Positions 7,012 to 12,936 of a stretch of DNA of 18,099 nucleotides are shown here, in pieces. Below the pieces are notes generated by a model that worked only from the letters and a program-made list of their open reading frames with translations, was not told the origin of the DNA and did no database searches. The stretch spans positions 1 to 18,099 of the forward strand of contig JBBIJX010000033.1 of assembly GCA_037445775.1 (NCBI GenBank). Direction: 5' to 3'. Origin of the DNA: JBBUX01 sp037445775 (GTDB lineage Bacteria; Actinomycetota; Coriobacteriia; Anaerosomatales; PHET01). Numbering within the stretch: position 1 is the first letter of the stretch; each line of letters begins with the position of its first letter. The position numbers were made by a program, and so were the translations under genes.

Positions 7012-7860
7012 ATGCCGCGCCCACGGCTGGGCCACATCCAGTTCATCAACTGCCTGCCGCTCTACTACGGCATGGTCAAGCAGGACGTGCTGCTCGACGT
7101 CGACCTCGTGCGGGCGAACCCGGCCGACCTCGCCGAGATGGTCGTCTCGAGCGCGCTCGAGGTGGCGCCCATACCCGCAATCGAGTACGCGCGTCACGCC
7201 GACGAACTCGTGCTGCTGCCCGATATCGCGATCACGAGCGACGGCGAGGTTCAGTCGATCCTGCTCGTCTCCACGCTGCCCGCCGAAGAGCTCGACAGCC
7301 GCATCGTGGCGCTCGCTGCGAACTCGCGCACCTCGCAAGTGCTCGCCCGCGTCCTGCTGCAGAAGCGGTGGGGTGTCGTCCCGGAGTACGTGACGATGCC
7401 TCCGGACCTGCCAGCGATGCTGCGCGACGCCGACGCGGCGCTGCTCATCGGTGACGAGGCGCTGCGCGAGCACTGGGAGCCCAGCGGGCAACTCATCGAC
7501 TACGACCTGGGCGCGGAGTGGACCGCATGGACCGGCCTACCCATGGTCTACGCGGTCTGGGCGGTGCGGCGCTCGTTCGCCGAGGCCGAACCGGAGGCGG
7601 TCGCCGACATCGCGAGCGCGCTCTCCAGCTCGCTTGCGTACTGCCGCGCGCACCTCGACGAGATCAGCGAGTATGCCGCGCGCTGGGAGCACTTCGGGGC
7701 CGACAAGTTCCGCAGTTACTTCGACGCTTTGCACTTCCGCTTCGAGCCGCGCTACCGCGAGGGGCTTATGCGCTACTACGACGAAGCCGTCGCGATAGGG
7801 CAACTCGAAGCGGTCCCGCCGCTTCGCATCTTCGAGCCGCAGAGTGGCGGCACGGCGTGA
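7012..7860 (+). CDS. mqnA: Chorismate dehydratase MqnA
   Basis: 282-residue enzyme with a periplasmic-binding-protein fold working in the cytoplasm. It dehydrates chorismate to 3-[(1-carboxyvinyl)oxy]benzoate, the first committed futalosine step. 'LGHIQFINCLPLYYGM' at residues 6-21, 'DVDLVRANPADLAEM', 'EVAPIPAIEYARHADEL' and 'LLIGDEALRE' are the family blocks in order. The ATG at 7012 follows AGGGAGGGAG (about 6997-7006) and fits the family start; the frame is open further up only by chance. A possible -10 TACGAT is at 6981-6986 without a convincing -35. The stop TGA shares one base with the mqnC ATG, so mqnA and mqnC are coupled. Confidence 0.94.
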   Translation: MPRPRLGHIQFINCLPLYYGMVKQDVLLDVDLVRANPADLAEMVVSSALEVAPIPAIEYARHADELVLLPDIAITSDGEVQSILLVSTLPAEELDSRIVALAANSRTSQVLARVLLQKRWGVVPEYVTMPPDLPAMLRDADAALLIGDEALREHWEPSGQLIDYDLGAEWTAWTGLPMVYAVWAVRRSFAEAEPEAVADIASALSSSLAYCRAHLDEISEYAARWEHFGADKFRSYFDALHFRFEPRYREGLMRYYDEAVAIGQLEAVPPLRIFEPQSGGTA

Positions 7861-8981
7861 TGCGGCTCGATCACGGCCTTCTCGCGCCGATCGCCGCCGG
7901 CGAGAAGAGACTCGACGACGGCGCGGCGGCGTCGCTCATGGCCTCCGGTGACCTGCTCGAACTTGCTGCGGCGGCGAACGCGATGCGCCGCCGCATCGTC
8001 TCTGGCGACGAGGTCACGTTCATCGTCGACCGCAACGTCAACTACACGAACGTCTGCGTGTCCGAGTGCCGCTTCTGCGCCTTCTTCGCCACTCCGGACT
8101 CTGACGCCGCCTACGTGCTCACGCGAGAGGAGCTCACCGCGAAGGTGGCCGAGACCCTCGAGCTCGAGGGCACCGCGATCCTGCTGCAGGGCGGCATGCA
8201 CCCGGACTTGGGACTCGAGTGGTACGAGGATATGCTGCGCGACATCAAGGCGGACCATCCCGCGATCCACGTGCATGGATTCGGACCGCCCGAGATCGTG
8301 CACATCGCGAGGCTCTCCGGCGTCTCGACGCGCGAAGTGCTTTCGCGGCTGCGAGCGGCCGGGCTTGACTCGCTGCCGGGCGGCGGCGCCGAGATCCTAG
8401 TGGACCGTGTGCGCGGCCACGTCTCGCCGAAGAAGGCCACGAGCGATGAGTGGCTCGGCGTCATGCGCGAGGCGCACGCGCTCGATATCTCGACGACGGC
8501 GACGATGATGTTCGGCGGGCTCGAAACATCAGAGGAGCGCGTCGAGCACCTCAGGCGCATCCGCGAGGTGCAGGACGAGGCCCTCGCCGCCGGGCACATA
8601 GGCTTTCGCGCGTTCATCCCCTGGAGCTTCCAGCCCGGCAACACGGCGCTTGCCGAAGACGAGTACGCCTCCCGCGGTCTCGCGCTCGAGGCCGCGAGCG
8701 GATGGGACTACCTGCGCACGCTCGCCGTCTCGCGCCTCTACCTCGACAACGTGACGAACATCCAGGCGAGCTGGGTCACCCAAGGCGCGAAGATCGGGCA
8801 GGTGGCGCTCGCGTTCGGCGCGAACGACCTGGGCTCGACGATGATCGAGGAGAACGTGGTGGCGGCCGCCGGCACGCGCTTCATGCTCGCGCGCGACGAA
8901 CTCGTTCGCCTCGTGCGCGACGCCGGGTTCACGCCCGTGCAGCGCGACACGCTCTACCGCGAGGTCCAGCGATTCGCCTGA
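7860..8981 (+). CDS. mqnC: Cyclic dehypoxanthine futalosine synthase MqnC (radical SAM)
   Basis: 373-residue radical SAM enzyme that cyclises dehypoxanthine futalosine. Cluster cysteines C66, C70 and C73 are in 'NVCVSECRFCAF', preceded by 'DRNVNYTN', which marks MqnC. 'LLQGGMHPDLGLEWYEDML', 'SLPGGGAEILVD' and 'IQASWVTQGAKIGQVAL' are further blocks. It is paralogous to MqnE at 3301 (same 'LPGGGAEI' and 'ERDTLYR'/'QRDTLYR' ends), but each keeps its own diagnostic residues. The start is fixed by the TGATG overlap with mqnA. No terminator with a U-tract follows; a short TCGCG/CGCGA hairpin (8984-9001) is the only structure before the next promoter. mqnD, needed for the last known step to 1,4-dihydroxy-6-naphthoate, is not in the window. 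Confidence 0.95.
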   Translation: MRLDHGLLAPIAAGEKRLDDGAAASLMASGDLLELAAAANAMRRRIVSGDEVTFIVDRNVNYTNVCVSECRFCAFFATPDSDAAYVLTREELTAKVAETLELEGTAILLQGGMHPDLGLEWYEDMLRDIKADHPAIHVHGFGPPEIVHIARLSGVSTREVLSRLRAAGLDSLPGGGAEILVDRVRGHVSPKKATSDEWLGVMREAHALDISTTATMMFGGLETSEERVEHLRRIREVQDEALAAGHIGFRAFIPWSFQPGNTALAEDEYASRGLALEAASGWDYLRTLAVSRLYLDNVTNIQASWVTQGAKIGQVALAFGANDLGSTMIEENVVAAAGTRFMLARDELVRLVRDAGFTPVQRDTLYREVQRFA

Positions 8982-9015
8982 GGTCGCGGGATGCTTCGCG
9001 AACACTATTCCTATG

Positions 9016-9044
9016 TTGTATTCACTACATCTATGTAGTATTCT
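9016..9044 (+). promoter_or_regulatory. Promoter of the XRE-MNT/HEPN operon, probably giving leaderless mRNA
   Basis: TTGTAT (9016-9021), 17 bases, TATTCT (9039-9044). The ATG at 9052 is 7 bases past the -10, where transcription would start, and there is no Shine-Dalgarno before it. Leaderless starts of this geometry are common in Actinobacteria. Confidence 0.6.
9024..9039. promoter_or_regulatory. Perfect palindromic operator in the promoter spacer
   Basis: ACTACATCTATGTAGT: two 7-base arms (9024-9030, 9033-9039) that are exact reverse complements around CT. It fills most of the space between -35 and -10. The related direct repeat ATGTTGTATTC / ATGTAGTATTC (9013 and 9033) has a 20-base period, about two helical turns. 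A likely binding site for the XRE domain of the protein encoded just downstream. Confidence 0.6.
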
Positions 9045-9051
9045 CGCCTCG

Positions 9052-9630
9052 ATGACCGCGCTGCTCGAAATAGGTGACCGCCTCCGTGCCGCTCGGCTCG
9101 CACGCGGAGTGTCGCAGCACGACCTCGGTGAAGCGATTGGGGTCAGGCAGCAGCAGATCGCCCGCTGGGAGGCGGCTTCATACCGTACCGCCAGCCTGTC
9201 GCGCGTCGCGGCAGTGGCCGAAGCGCTCGGCTTCGAGCCAGGTGATCCCTGCGTGGTAGCGGAGACGCTGACGCGCTACCGGACATCGGCCCCACCCGCA
9301 GACAGGATCTCTTCTCAGCCGGTGCGAGATCTCGGTCAGGTGATCACCAGGCTTCGTCAGCACGGTGACTTCCTGAATCAGCAATACGGGGTCAAGAGGA
9401 TCGCGGTCTTCGGCTCATTCGCCACAGGCACCCAAGCACCTGGGAGCGACGTCGATCTGCTCGTCGATTTGGGCGATCGCGACAAGGCTCACGGCTTCCG
9501 ATTCGTAGAGCTCGGGCGTGCGCTCGAGGAACTACTGTGCCGGAAGGTGGACGTCGCGCAACCGCATCTGATCCATGGCCGGCTCAGGCCGCGCGTCGAG
9601 AAGGAGGCGGTCGATGTCTGGAGGGCGTGA
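9052..9630 (+). CDS. XRE helix-turn-helix fused to MNT nucleotidyltransferase, antitoxin of a HEPN/MNT module
   Basis: 192-residue two-domain protein. Residues 1-65 form a Cro/CI-type helix-turn-helix ('GDRLRAARLARGVSQHDLGEAIGV...QQQIARWE'). Residues about 85-192 form a minimal nucleotidyltransferase with G121-S122, D133 and D135 ('GSDVDLLVDL') and a later acidic residue in 'RKVDVAQP'. The catalytic motif is intact, so the enzyme could AMPylate the HEPN toxin as MntA does, while the HTH represses the operon. The ATG at 9052 is preferred to ATG at 9013, because 9013 lies upstream of the predicted transcription start and would encode the promoter itself. The stop overlaps the HEPN start by 17 bases. 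In contrast to the module at 2722, this one has its own DNA-binding domain and an intact partner. Confidence 0.88.
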   Translation: MTALLEIGDRLRAARLARGVSQHDLGEAIGVRQQQIARWEAASYRTASLSRVAAVAEALGFEPGDPCVVAETLTRYRTSAPPADRISSQPVRDLGQVITRLRQHGDFLNQQYGVKRIAVFGSFATGTQAPGSDVDLLVDLGDRDKAHGFRFVELGRALEELLCRKVDVAQPHLIHGRLRPRVEKEAVDVWRA

Positions 9631-9979
9631 CGACGCTCTACTGCTTGACGACATCGTCGACGCGGCAGAGGAACTCGTTCGCCTTGGCGAGTCCGCAGGT
9701 GAAGGACTCGGAGGCGACCGTGCCATCAACGACCGTGTGCTCTGGAACCTGACGGTGCTCGGAGAGGCGGCCAAGAGAGTCGACGCTGACGTGCGCGAAC
9801 TCAACCCTGACATCCCATGGACGGACATGGCCGAGACGCGAGATCGCCTCGTCCACCACTATGAGGGTGTCGACTGGGAGGTGCTCGCCGAGATTCTCCG
9901 CGTGGAGCTGCCGCCAGTGCTGCCGCTGCTCAGGAAGGTGCGCGACCAGCTTTGCGAGGAACCCGGCGCCTCTACCTGA
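9614..9979 (+). CDS. HEPN-domain toxin (DUF86/HepT-like)
   Basis: 121-residue helical protein, expected to be an RNase-like toxin that acts on tRNA or mRNA. The catalytic motif is R76-D-R-L-V-H81-H-Y83, matching the Rx4-6H pattern of HEPN proteins and the 'RDRLVHxYxGVD' wording of the DUF86 branch; N77 of the canonical RN is Asp. 'DRAINDRVLWNLTVLGEAAKRV' and the C-terminal 'ELPPVLPLLRKV' are the usual flanking helices. The ATG at 9614 is preceded by AAGGAGG (9601-9607) with 6-base spacing, giving the toxin a strong ribosome-binding site inside the antitoxin gene, whereas the antitoxin itself has none. It is convergent with the Rrf2 gene, 25 bases away. Confidence 0.88.
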   Translation: MSGGRDDALLLDDIVDAAEELVRLGESAGEGLGGDRAINDRVLWNLTVLGEAAKRVDADVRELNPDIPWTDMAETRDRLVHHYEGVDWEVLAEILRVELPPVLPLLRKVRDQLCEEPGAST

Positions 9980-10004
9980 ACGACGCGCTCACAGCCGGCG
10001 CCCG

Positions 10005-10421
10005 TCAGATGAAGTACATGGGCGTGAGACTCGCGTCGAGCTCTCGCTGTGTTGCGAGCAGGTCGGCGAGGGTGACAGAAGCGAGGTGCGCTTCGGCCGC
10101 CTCAGCCATCCCCTGCCACAGTCTGGTTGACGCGCGCCCGGGCTGGTGCGGCACGTCGATCACGTCGCCTTGGAGCGCTATCACGACGTCGAGAGCGGTC
10201 ACGTCCGCCGGGTCGGCGTCCAGCGCGCATCCGCCAGAGGGGCCGCGCCTGCATCGCACGATCCCGGCGCGTGAGAGCTCGGTGATCTGCTGTTCGACGA
10301 ATCGCCTGGGCAGGCCCAAGTGCTCCGCGAGGTGTCCGGCGGCAGTGAACGAACCCGGCGGCCGGCCCGCGAGGAGCACCAGTGTCTGCATCGCATAGTC
10401 GAGTCGTTGCGATACGCGCAT
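10005..10421 (-). CDS. Rrf2-family transcriptional regulator, CymR-like, without cluster cysteines
   Basis: 138-residue winged-helix regulator. 'MRVSQRLDYAMQTLVLLA' is the typical Rrf2 N-terminus, followed by the recognition region 'LGLPRRFVEQQITELSRAGIVRCRRGPSGG'. The only cysteines are C57 and C65, both in the wing region. The three cysteines that bind the iron-sulfur cluster in IscR/NsrR (about positions 90-105) are absent. It therefore resembles cluster-free members such as CymR, which controls cysteine metabolism together with CysK in Bacillus. It lies 9 bases downstream of cysK on the same strand, so the two are probably one transcript. The ATG at 10421 is chosen; TTG at 10427 in the same frame is an alternative. 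That it controls cysK is inference from position and a palindrome upstream of cysK. Confidence 0.85.
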   Translation of the reverse strand: MRVSQRLDYAMQTLVLLAGRPPGSFTAAGHLAEHLGLPRRFVEQQITELSRAGIVRCRRGPSGGCALDADPADVTALDVVIALQGDVIDVPHQPGRASTRLWQGMAEAAEAHLASVTLADLLATQRELDASLTPMYFI

Positions 10422-10430
10422 GGCCAAGCC

Positions 10431-11396
10431 CTAGCCCAGCTCGTCCCAGAGCCTCGTCGACAGGTAGCGCTCGCCGGTCGAAGGGGCGACGGTGACGATC
10501 GTCGTGCCGGCGAGCTCCGCGCGTGCGGCTACCTGGAGCGCGGCGGCGATGTTCGCGCCGCTCGAGATGCCCACGAACAGCCCCTCCTCCGCGGCGGCCC
10601 GGCGGGCGGCGGCGATCGCGGTGTCGGCGTCGATCCGGATCACATCGTCGAGCAGGCCTATGTCGAGTACGGACGGGATGAAGTTGGCGCCGATGCCTTG
10701 GATGAGGTGCGGGCCGGGCGTGAGCTCCTCGCCCGCCCGCCGCTGCCCGATGATGGGCGACTCGGCAGGCTCGACCGCGATCGCGAGCGTGCCGGGACGC
10801 TTCTCCTTGAGGTAGCGCCCCGCTCCCGTGATCGTACCGCCCGTGCCTACGCCGGCGACGAACGCGCCAAGCTTCGCCTCGCCAACCGCGCTATCGACCT
10901 CGGGCCCGGTGGTGGCGTAGTGAATGGCCGGATTCGCGGGGTTGTCGAACTGGCCGGCGATCCACGCGTTCGGCGTCTCGGCGGCGACACGCTCCGCCTC
11001 GTCGACCGCGCCCTTCATCCCTTTGGCGCGGTCAGTGAGGACGAGCTCGGCCCCGTACGCGGCGAGCAGCTTGCGGCGCTCTATCGACATCGACTCGGGC
11101 ATCGTGAGGATGACGCGGTAGCCGCGCGCGGCGCCCACGAGCGCAAGCGCGATACCGGTGTTGCCGCTCGTGGGTTCTACGATGACGGACTCACCCCGCT
11201 TGATGAGCCCGCGCTTCTCAGCGTCGTCGATCATCGCGAGGCCGATCCGGTCCTTCACCGACCCGCCAGGGTTGCGGCTCTCAAGCTTCACGAGCACCTG
11301 CGCGCCAAGGCCATCGGCAAGCCGGTGCAGCGGAACGACGGGAGTGTGTCCGATCGAATCGGTCACCGAGTCGAAGTAGTGGCTGAACGAGCCCAT
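10431..11396 (-). CDS. cysK: Cysteine synthase (O-acetylserine sulfhydrylase)
   Basis: 321-residue PLP enzyme that makes cysteine from O-acetylserine and sulfide. The Schiff-base lysine is K48 in 'NPGGSVKDR'; the substrate loop is 'TSGNTG'; the phosphate-binding loop is 'GTGGT' in 'GVGTGGTITG'; 'GISSGAN' is near the C-terminus. Length is normal for CysK and no C-terminal regulatory domain is present, so cystathionine beta-synthase is less likely. The ATG at 11396 has GAAGGAGGAT five bases upstream, one of the strongest Shine-Dalgarno sequences here. That site has an exact reverse complement 33 bases further upstream in the leader, implying control of translation. The Rrf2 gene follows on the same strand. 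Confidence 0.95.
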   Translation of the reverse strand: MGSFSHYFDSVTDSIGHTPVVPLHRLADGLGAQVLVKLESRNPGGSVKDRIGLAMIDDAEKRGLIKRGESVIVEPTSGNTGIALALVGAARGYRVILTMPESMSIERRKLLAAYGAELVLTDRAKGMKGAVDEAERVAAETPNAWIAGQFDNPANPAIHYATTGPEVDSAVGEAKLGAFVAGVGTGGTITGAGRYLKEKRPGTLAIAVEPAESPIIGQRRAGEELTPGPHLIQGIGANFIPSVLDIGLLDDVIRIDADTAIAAARRAAAEEGLFVGISSGANIAAALQVAARAELAGTTIVTVAPSTGERYLSTRLWDELG

Positions 11397-11400
11397 CAGG

Positions 11401-11453
11401 ATCCTCCTTCATGATCACGAGACGACGTGCGAATCGTGCGCTAGAAGGAGGAT
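11401..11453 (-). promoter_or_regulatory. Shine-Dalgarno-sequestering hairpin in the cysK leader
   Basis: In the transcript, ATCCTCCTTC (11453 to 11444) pairs perfectly over 10 bases with GAAGGAGGAT (11410 to 11401), which is the ribosome-binding site of cysK. Inside, CACGA (11438 to 11434) pairs with TCGTG (11420 to 11416) over 5 more bases, with a 13-base loop. If formed, the helix would close the cysK start. What would open it is unknown. Confidence 0.6.
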
Positions 11454-11468
11454 AGCACCGGCGGACCT

Positions 11469-11496
11469 GATATAACCGCACATTTACGATGCACAA
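11469..11496 (-). promoter_or_regulatory. Candidate cysK promoter
   Basis: On the minus strand, TTGTGC (11496 to 11491), 16 bases, TATATC (11474 to 11469). The predicted transcript start is near 11462, so the leader would be about 65 bases and consist almost wholly of the SD-sequestering hairpin. Both hexamers are only moderate matches. Confidence 0.4.
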
Positions 11497-11504
11497 TATG
11501 CGCA
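11490..11504. promoter_or_regulatory. Imperfect palindrome overlapping the cysK -35, candidate Rrf2 operator
   Basis: TGCACAATATGCGCA: 6 of 7 arm positions are complementary around a 1-base centre. Position over the -35 suits a repressor. Rrf2 proteins bind such AT-centred palindromes, and an Rrf2 gene is the partner of cysK. Confidence 0.4.
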
Positions 11505-11537
11505 GAGCGGTGGGGCCTCGCGGCGGCCTCCACATGA

Positions 11538-11569
11538 GAAGGGCGGCTCCCTTGCGGGAACCGCCCTTC
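11538..11569 (-). terminator. Terminator hairpin of the cold-shock gene
   Basis: GAAGGGCGG (11538-11546) pairs exactly with CCGCCCTTC (11561-11569). After one mismatch a further 4 base pairs close a TTGC loop. It lies 39 bases past the csp stop. No U-tract follows on the minus strand, so it may be a processing or GC-type terminator. Confidence 0.6.
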
Positions 11570-11608
11570 ATCGTCACGTCATTAGGTCCTGTGGGGACCA
11601 GGCGCAAC

Positions 11609-11812
11609 CTAGAGCTTCGTGACCCTCACGGCCTGCTGCTTGCCGTTCTGGCCCGTGGCCTCCTCGAAGGAGACGGCCTGGCCCTCATCGAGGGTCTTGA
11701 AGCCATCGCCCTGGATCTCGCTGAAGTGGACGAACAGGTCGTCGCCACCCTCACGCTCGATGAAGCCGTAGCCCTTGTCCGGGTTGAACCACTTGACGGT
11801 ACCTTCTGCCAT
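11609..11812 (-). CDS. Cold-shock domain protein
   Basis: 67-residue single-stranded nucleic-acid-binding protein, an RNA chaperone that melts secondary structure. It opens 'MAEGTVKWFNPDKGYGFIE' and contains both RNA-binding motifs: RNP1 'KGYGFI' (about 13-18) and RNP2 'LFVHFSEI' (about 26-33). It is full length for the CspA family. The ATG at 11812 has AGGAG (11828 to 11824) about 11 bases upstream, directly after a perfect GC palindrome. The leader is long for so small a gene and carries a terminator-like hairpin, suggesting control by attenuation. A hairpin follows the gene. Which Csp subtype it is cannot be told from sequence. Confidence 0.95.
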   Translation of the reverse strand: MAEGTVKWFNPDKGYGFIEREGGDDLFVHFSEIQGDGFKTLDEGQAVSFEEATGQNGKQQAVRVTKL

Positions 11813-11828
11813 GTCAATCTCACTCTCC

Positions 11829-11842
11829 TGCCCCGCGGGGCA
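11829..11842 (-). promoter_or_regulatory. Perfect palindrome abutting the csp ribosome-binding site
   Basis: TGCCCCGCGGGGCA is its own reverse complement; as RNA it folds to a 5-bp stem with a CGCG loop. It ends one base before AGGAG of the csp gene. It could hold the site open or shut by competing with the upstream attenuator hairpin. Confidence 0.5.
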
Positions 11843-11890
11843 AAAACAAACGACGTGGTCCCTTCCATTGCGAAGGGCAAGCCCACGTCG
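11842..11890 (-). terminator. Attenuator-like hairpin with U-tract in the csp leader
   Basis: In the transcript, CGACGTGG (11890 to 11883) pairs exactly with CCACGTCG (11858 to 11851), and inside it CCCTT (11877 to 11873 strand-read as the complement) pairs with AAGGG (11864 to 11860). The stem is followed at once by TTTGTTTTT (11850 to 11842). This is the form of an intrinsic terminator, placed about 30 bases before the csp start codon. Confidence 0.55.
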
Positions 11891-11923
11891 CAAACAGTAG
11901 GCCCCCAACGGGCCCGTGCGCTC

Positions 11924-11929
11924 AGTGTA
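11924..11929 (-). promoter_or_regulatory. Candidate -10 element of the csp promoter
   Basis: TACACT on the minus strand (11929 to 11924) matches 4 of 6 consensus bases; transcription would start near 11917, giving a leader of about 105 bases. No -35 match is seen at the proper distance; the region upstream is very GC-rich. Confidence 0.3.
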
Positions 11930-12079
11930 CCCGATTCGCCGCGCGCGCGCCAGCACTCGTTGCCTCCCGTCGAGAACACTCGAGAACCTCCCGTTTCTCA
12001 GGCATCGCAGCAACGGCCATCACAGTACGTGGTGGCAGAGGCACGCGTGCTCGGGTAGTCTGTGGCAAAGGAGGGGCGC

Positions 12080-12931
12080 ATGATCACCAGAAGCGTTCCC
12101 GCAGCGCAGTTCGGCATCTGCGGGGGTTCCGGATCGCTCTCGTTCGACTTCCCTGCCGCGCTCGGCGACGAGCGCGTGACGGTGCTCGCACGCGATCTCG
12201 TCTTCGATACGCCCTTCGGTCGCTCGCCCACGTTCACGCACTTCCGGGTCGACGGCGCGAACGGTCCGCGCGAGGCCCTAGCGGTGAAGATGCACGGGTG
12301 GCGCCGCGGCGTGAAGCGCGCGGACGCGTCGCTGCAGGTCTTCTGGGTCTTTCACGAGGCGGGCGTCACAAAGGTACTCGCCGACGGAGGCGTGGGGTCA
12401 CTGAACCACCTGCTAGACCCGCGCGACGTCATCATCCCGAACGACTTCATCGACACGAGCATCAAGCAGGATATCTACGTCCGCGGGGACCACCTGCTCA
12501 TCATGCGCCGCCCTATCTGCCCAGGGCTCGCCGACCACCTCTACGCGGGCGCCTCGGCCGCATCCGCGCGCGTCTTCAAGCGCGGCACCTATCTTGTCAC
12601 GGACGGACCGCGCTTCGAGTCCGTGGCCGAGGTCGACGCGCTGCGGCGTACCGGAGGTGACGTCGTCGGGCAGTCGCTTGCGCCGGAGGTCTTCCTCGCA
12701 CGCGACATCGGTGCGTGCTTCGCAGGCATCTACATCGTGGTGAACTACGGCGAGGGTGTGGTGCGCGACTGGGAGCACGATGAGCTCAGGGCGGTCTTCT
12801 TCGAGGAGTCGGAGACGATCGCGCGCATCGTGCTCGACACCATCGCGCACGCGCCGCTCGGTGAAGAGTGCGGCTGTCGCGAGTTCCGCAAGCCGAGCCT
12901 GCTCAATCTGCCCGACGAGCGGGAGCCCTGA
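12080..12931 (+). CDS. Purine nucleoside phosphorylase / MTAP-family enzyme, probably 6-oxopurine nucleoside specific
   Basis: 283-residue member of the phosphorylase family that includes methylthioadenosine phosphorylase (MTAP). 'FGICGGSGS' (residues 11-19) is the phosphate loop, 'DTPFGRSPTFT' and 'KVLADGGVGSLN' follow, then 'DVIIPNDFIDTS', 'TYLVTDGPRFESVAEVDALRRTGGDVVGQSLAPEVFLARD'-like blocks, all in MTAP order. Where human MTAP has the adenine-binding 'ATDYD', this protein has 'VVNYG' with N222; Asn at this place is the mark of 6-oxopurine-specific PNPs. The 'RHGR' phosphate motif is 'MHGW' (71-74), so phosphate binding may be altered. The ATG has AAAGGAGGGG upstream. The next gene, 5 bases downstream, is a deaminase. 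Candidates: futalosine cleavage (MqnB role) or methylthioinosine phosphorylase. Confidence 0.82.
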   Translation: MITRSVPAAQFGICGGSGSLSFDFPAALGDERVTVLARDLVFDTPFGRSPTFTHFRVDGANGPREALAVKMHGWRRGVKRADASLQVFWVFHEAGVTKVLADGGVGSLNHLLDPRDVIIPNDFIDTSIKQDIYVRGDHLLIMRRPICPGLADHLYAGASAASARVFKRGTYLVTDGPRFESVAEVDALRRTGGDVVGQSLAPEVFLARDIGACFAGIYIVVNYGEGVVRDWEHDELRAVFFEESETIARIVLDTIAHAPLGEECGCREFRKPSLLNLPDEREP

Positions 12932-12936
12932 GGCGC

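Noticed and set aside
8984..9001. Hairpin TCGCG/CGCGA after mqnC as a terminator
   Set aside because: Five base pairs, eight-base loop and no U-tract; too weak to call.
9013..9051. Upstream ATG that would extend the XRE-MNT protein by 13 residues
   Set aside because: It lies within the -35/-10 region and operator; translation from there would need another promoter further upstream, for which I see no evidence.
10320..11414. 364-codon open frame on the plus strand opposite cysK
   Set aside because: Wholly antisense to cysK with shadow-type composition and no domain.
11401..11453. T-box or SAM riboswitch in the cysK leader
   Set aside because: The leader is far too short, and neither a T-box anti-terminator core nor SAM-riboswitch features are visible; I report only the SD-sequestering helix.
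11489..12058. 189-codon open frame on the plus strand across the csp gene and its leader
   Set aside because: It is antisense to csp and to its structured leader; no Shine-Dalgarno and no recognisable domain.
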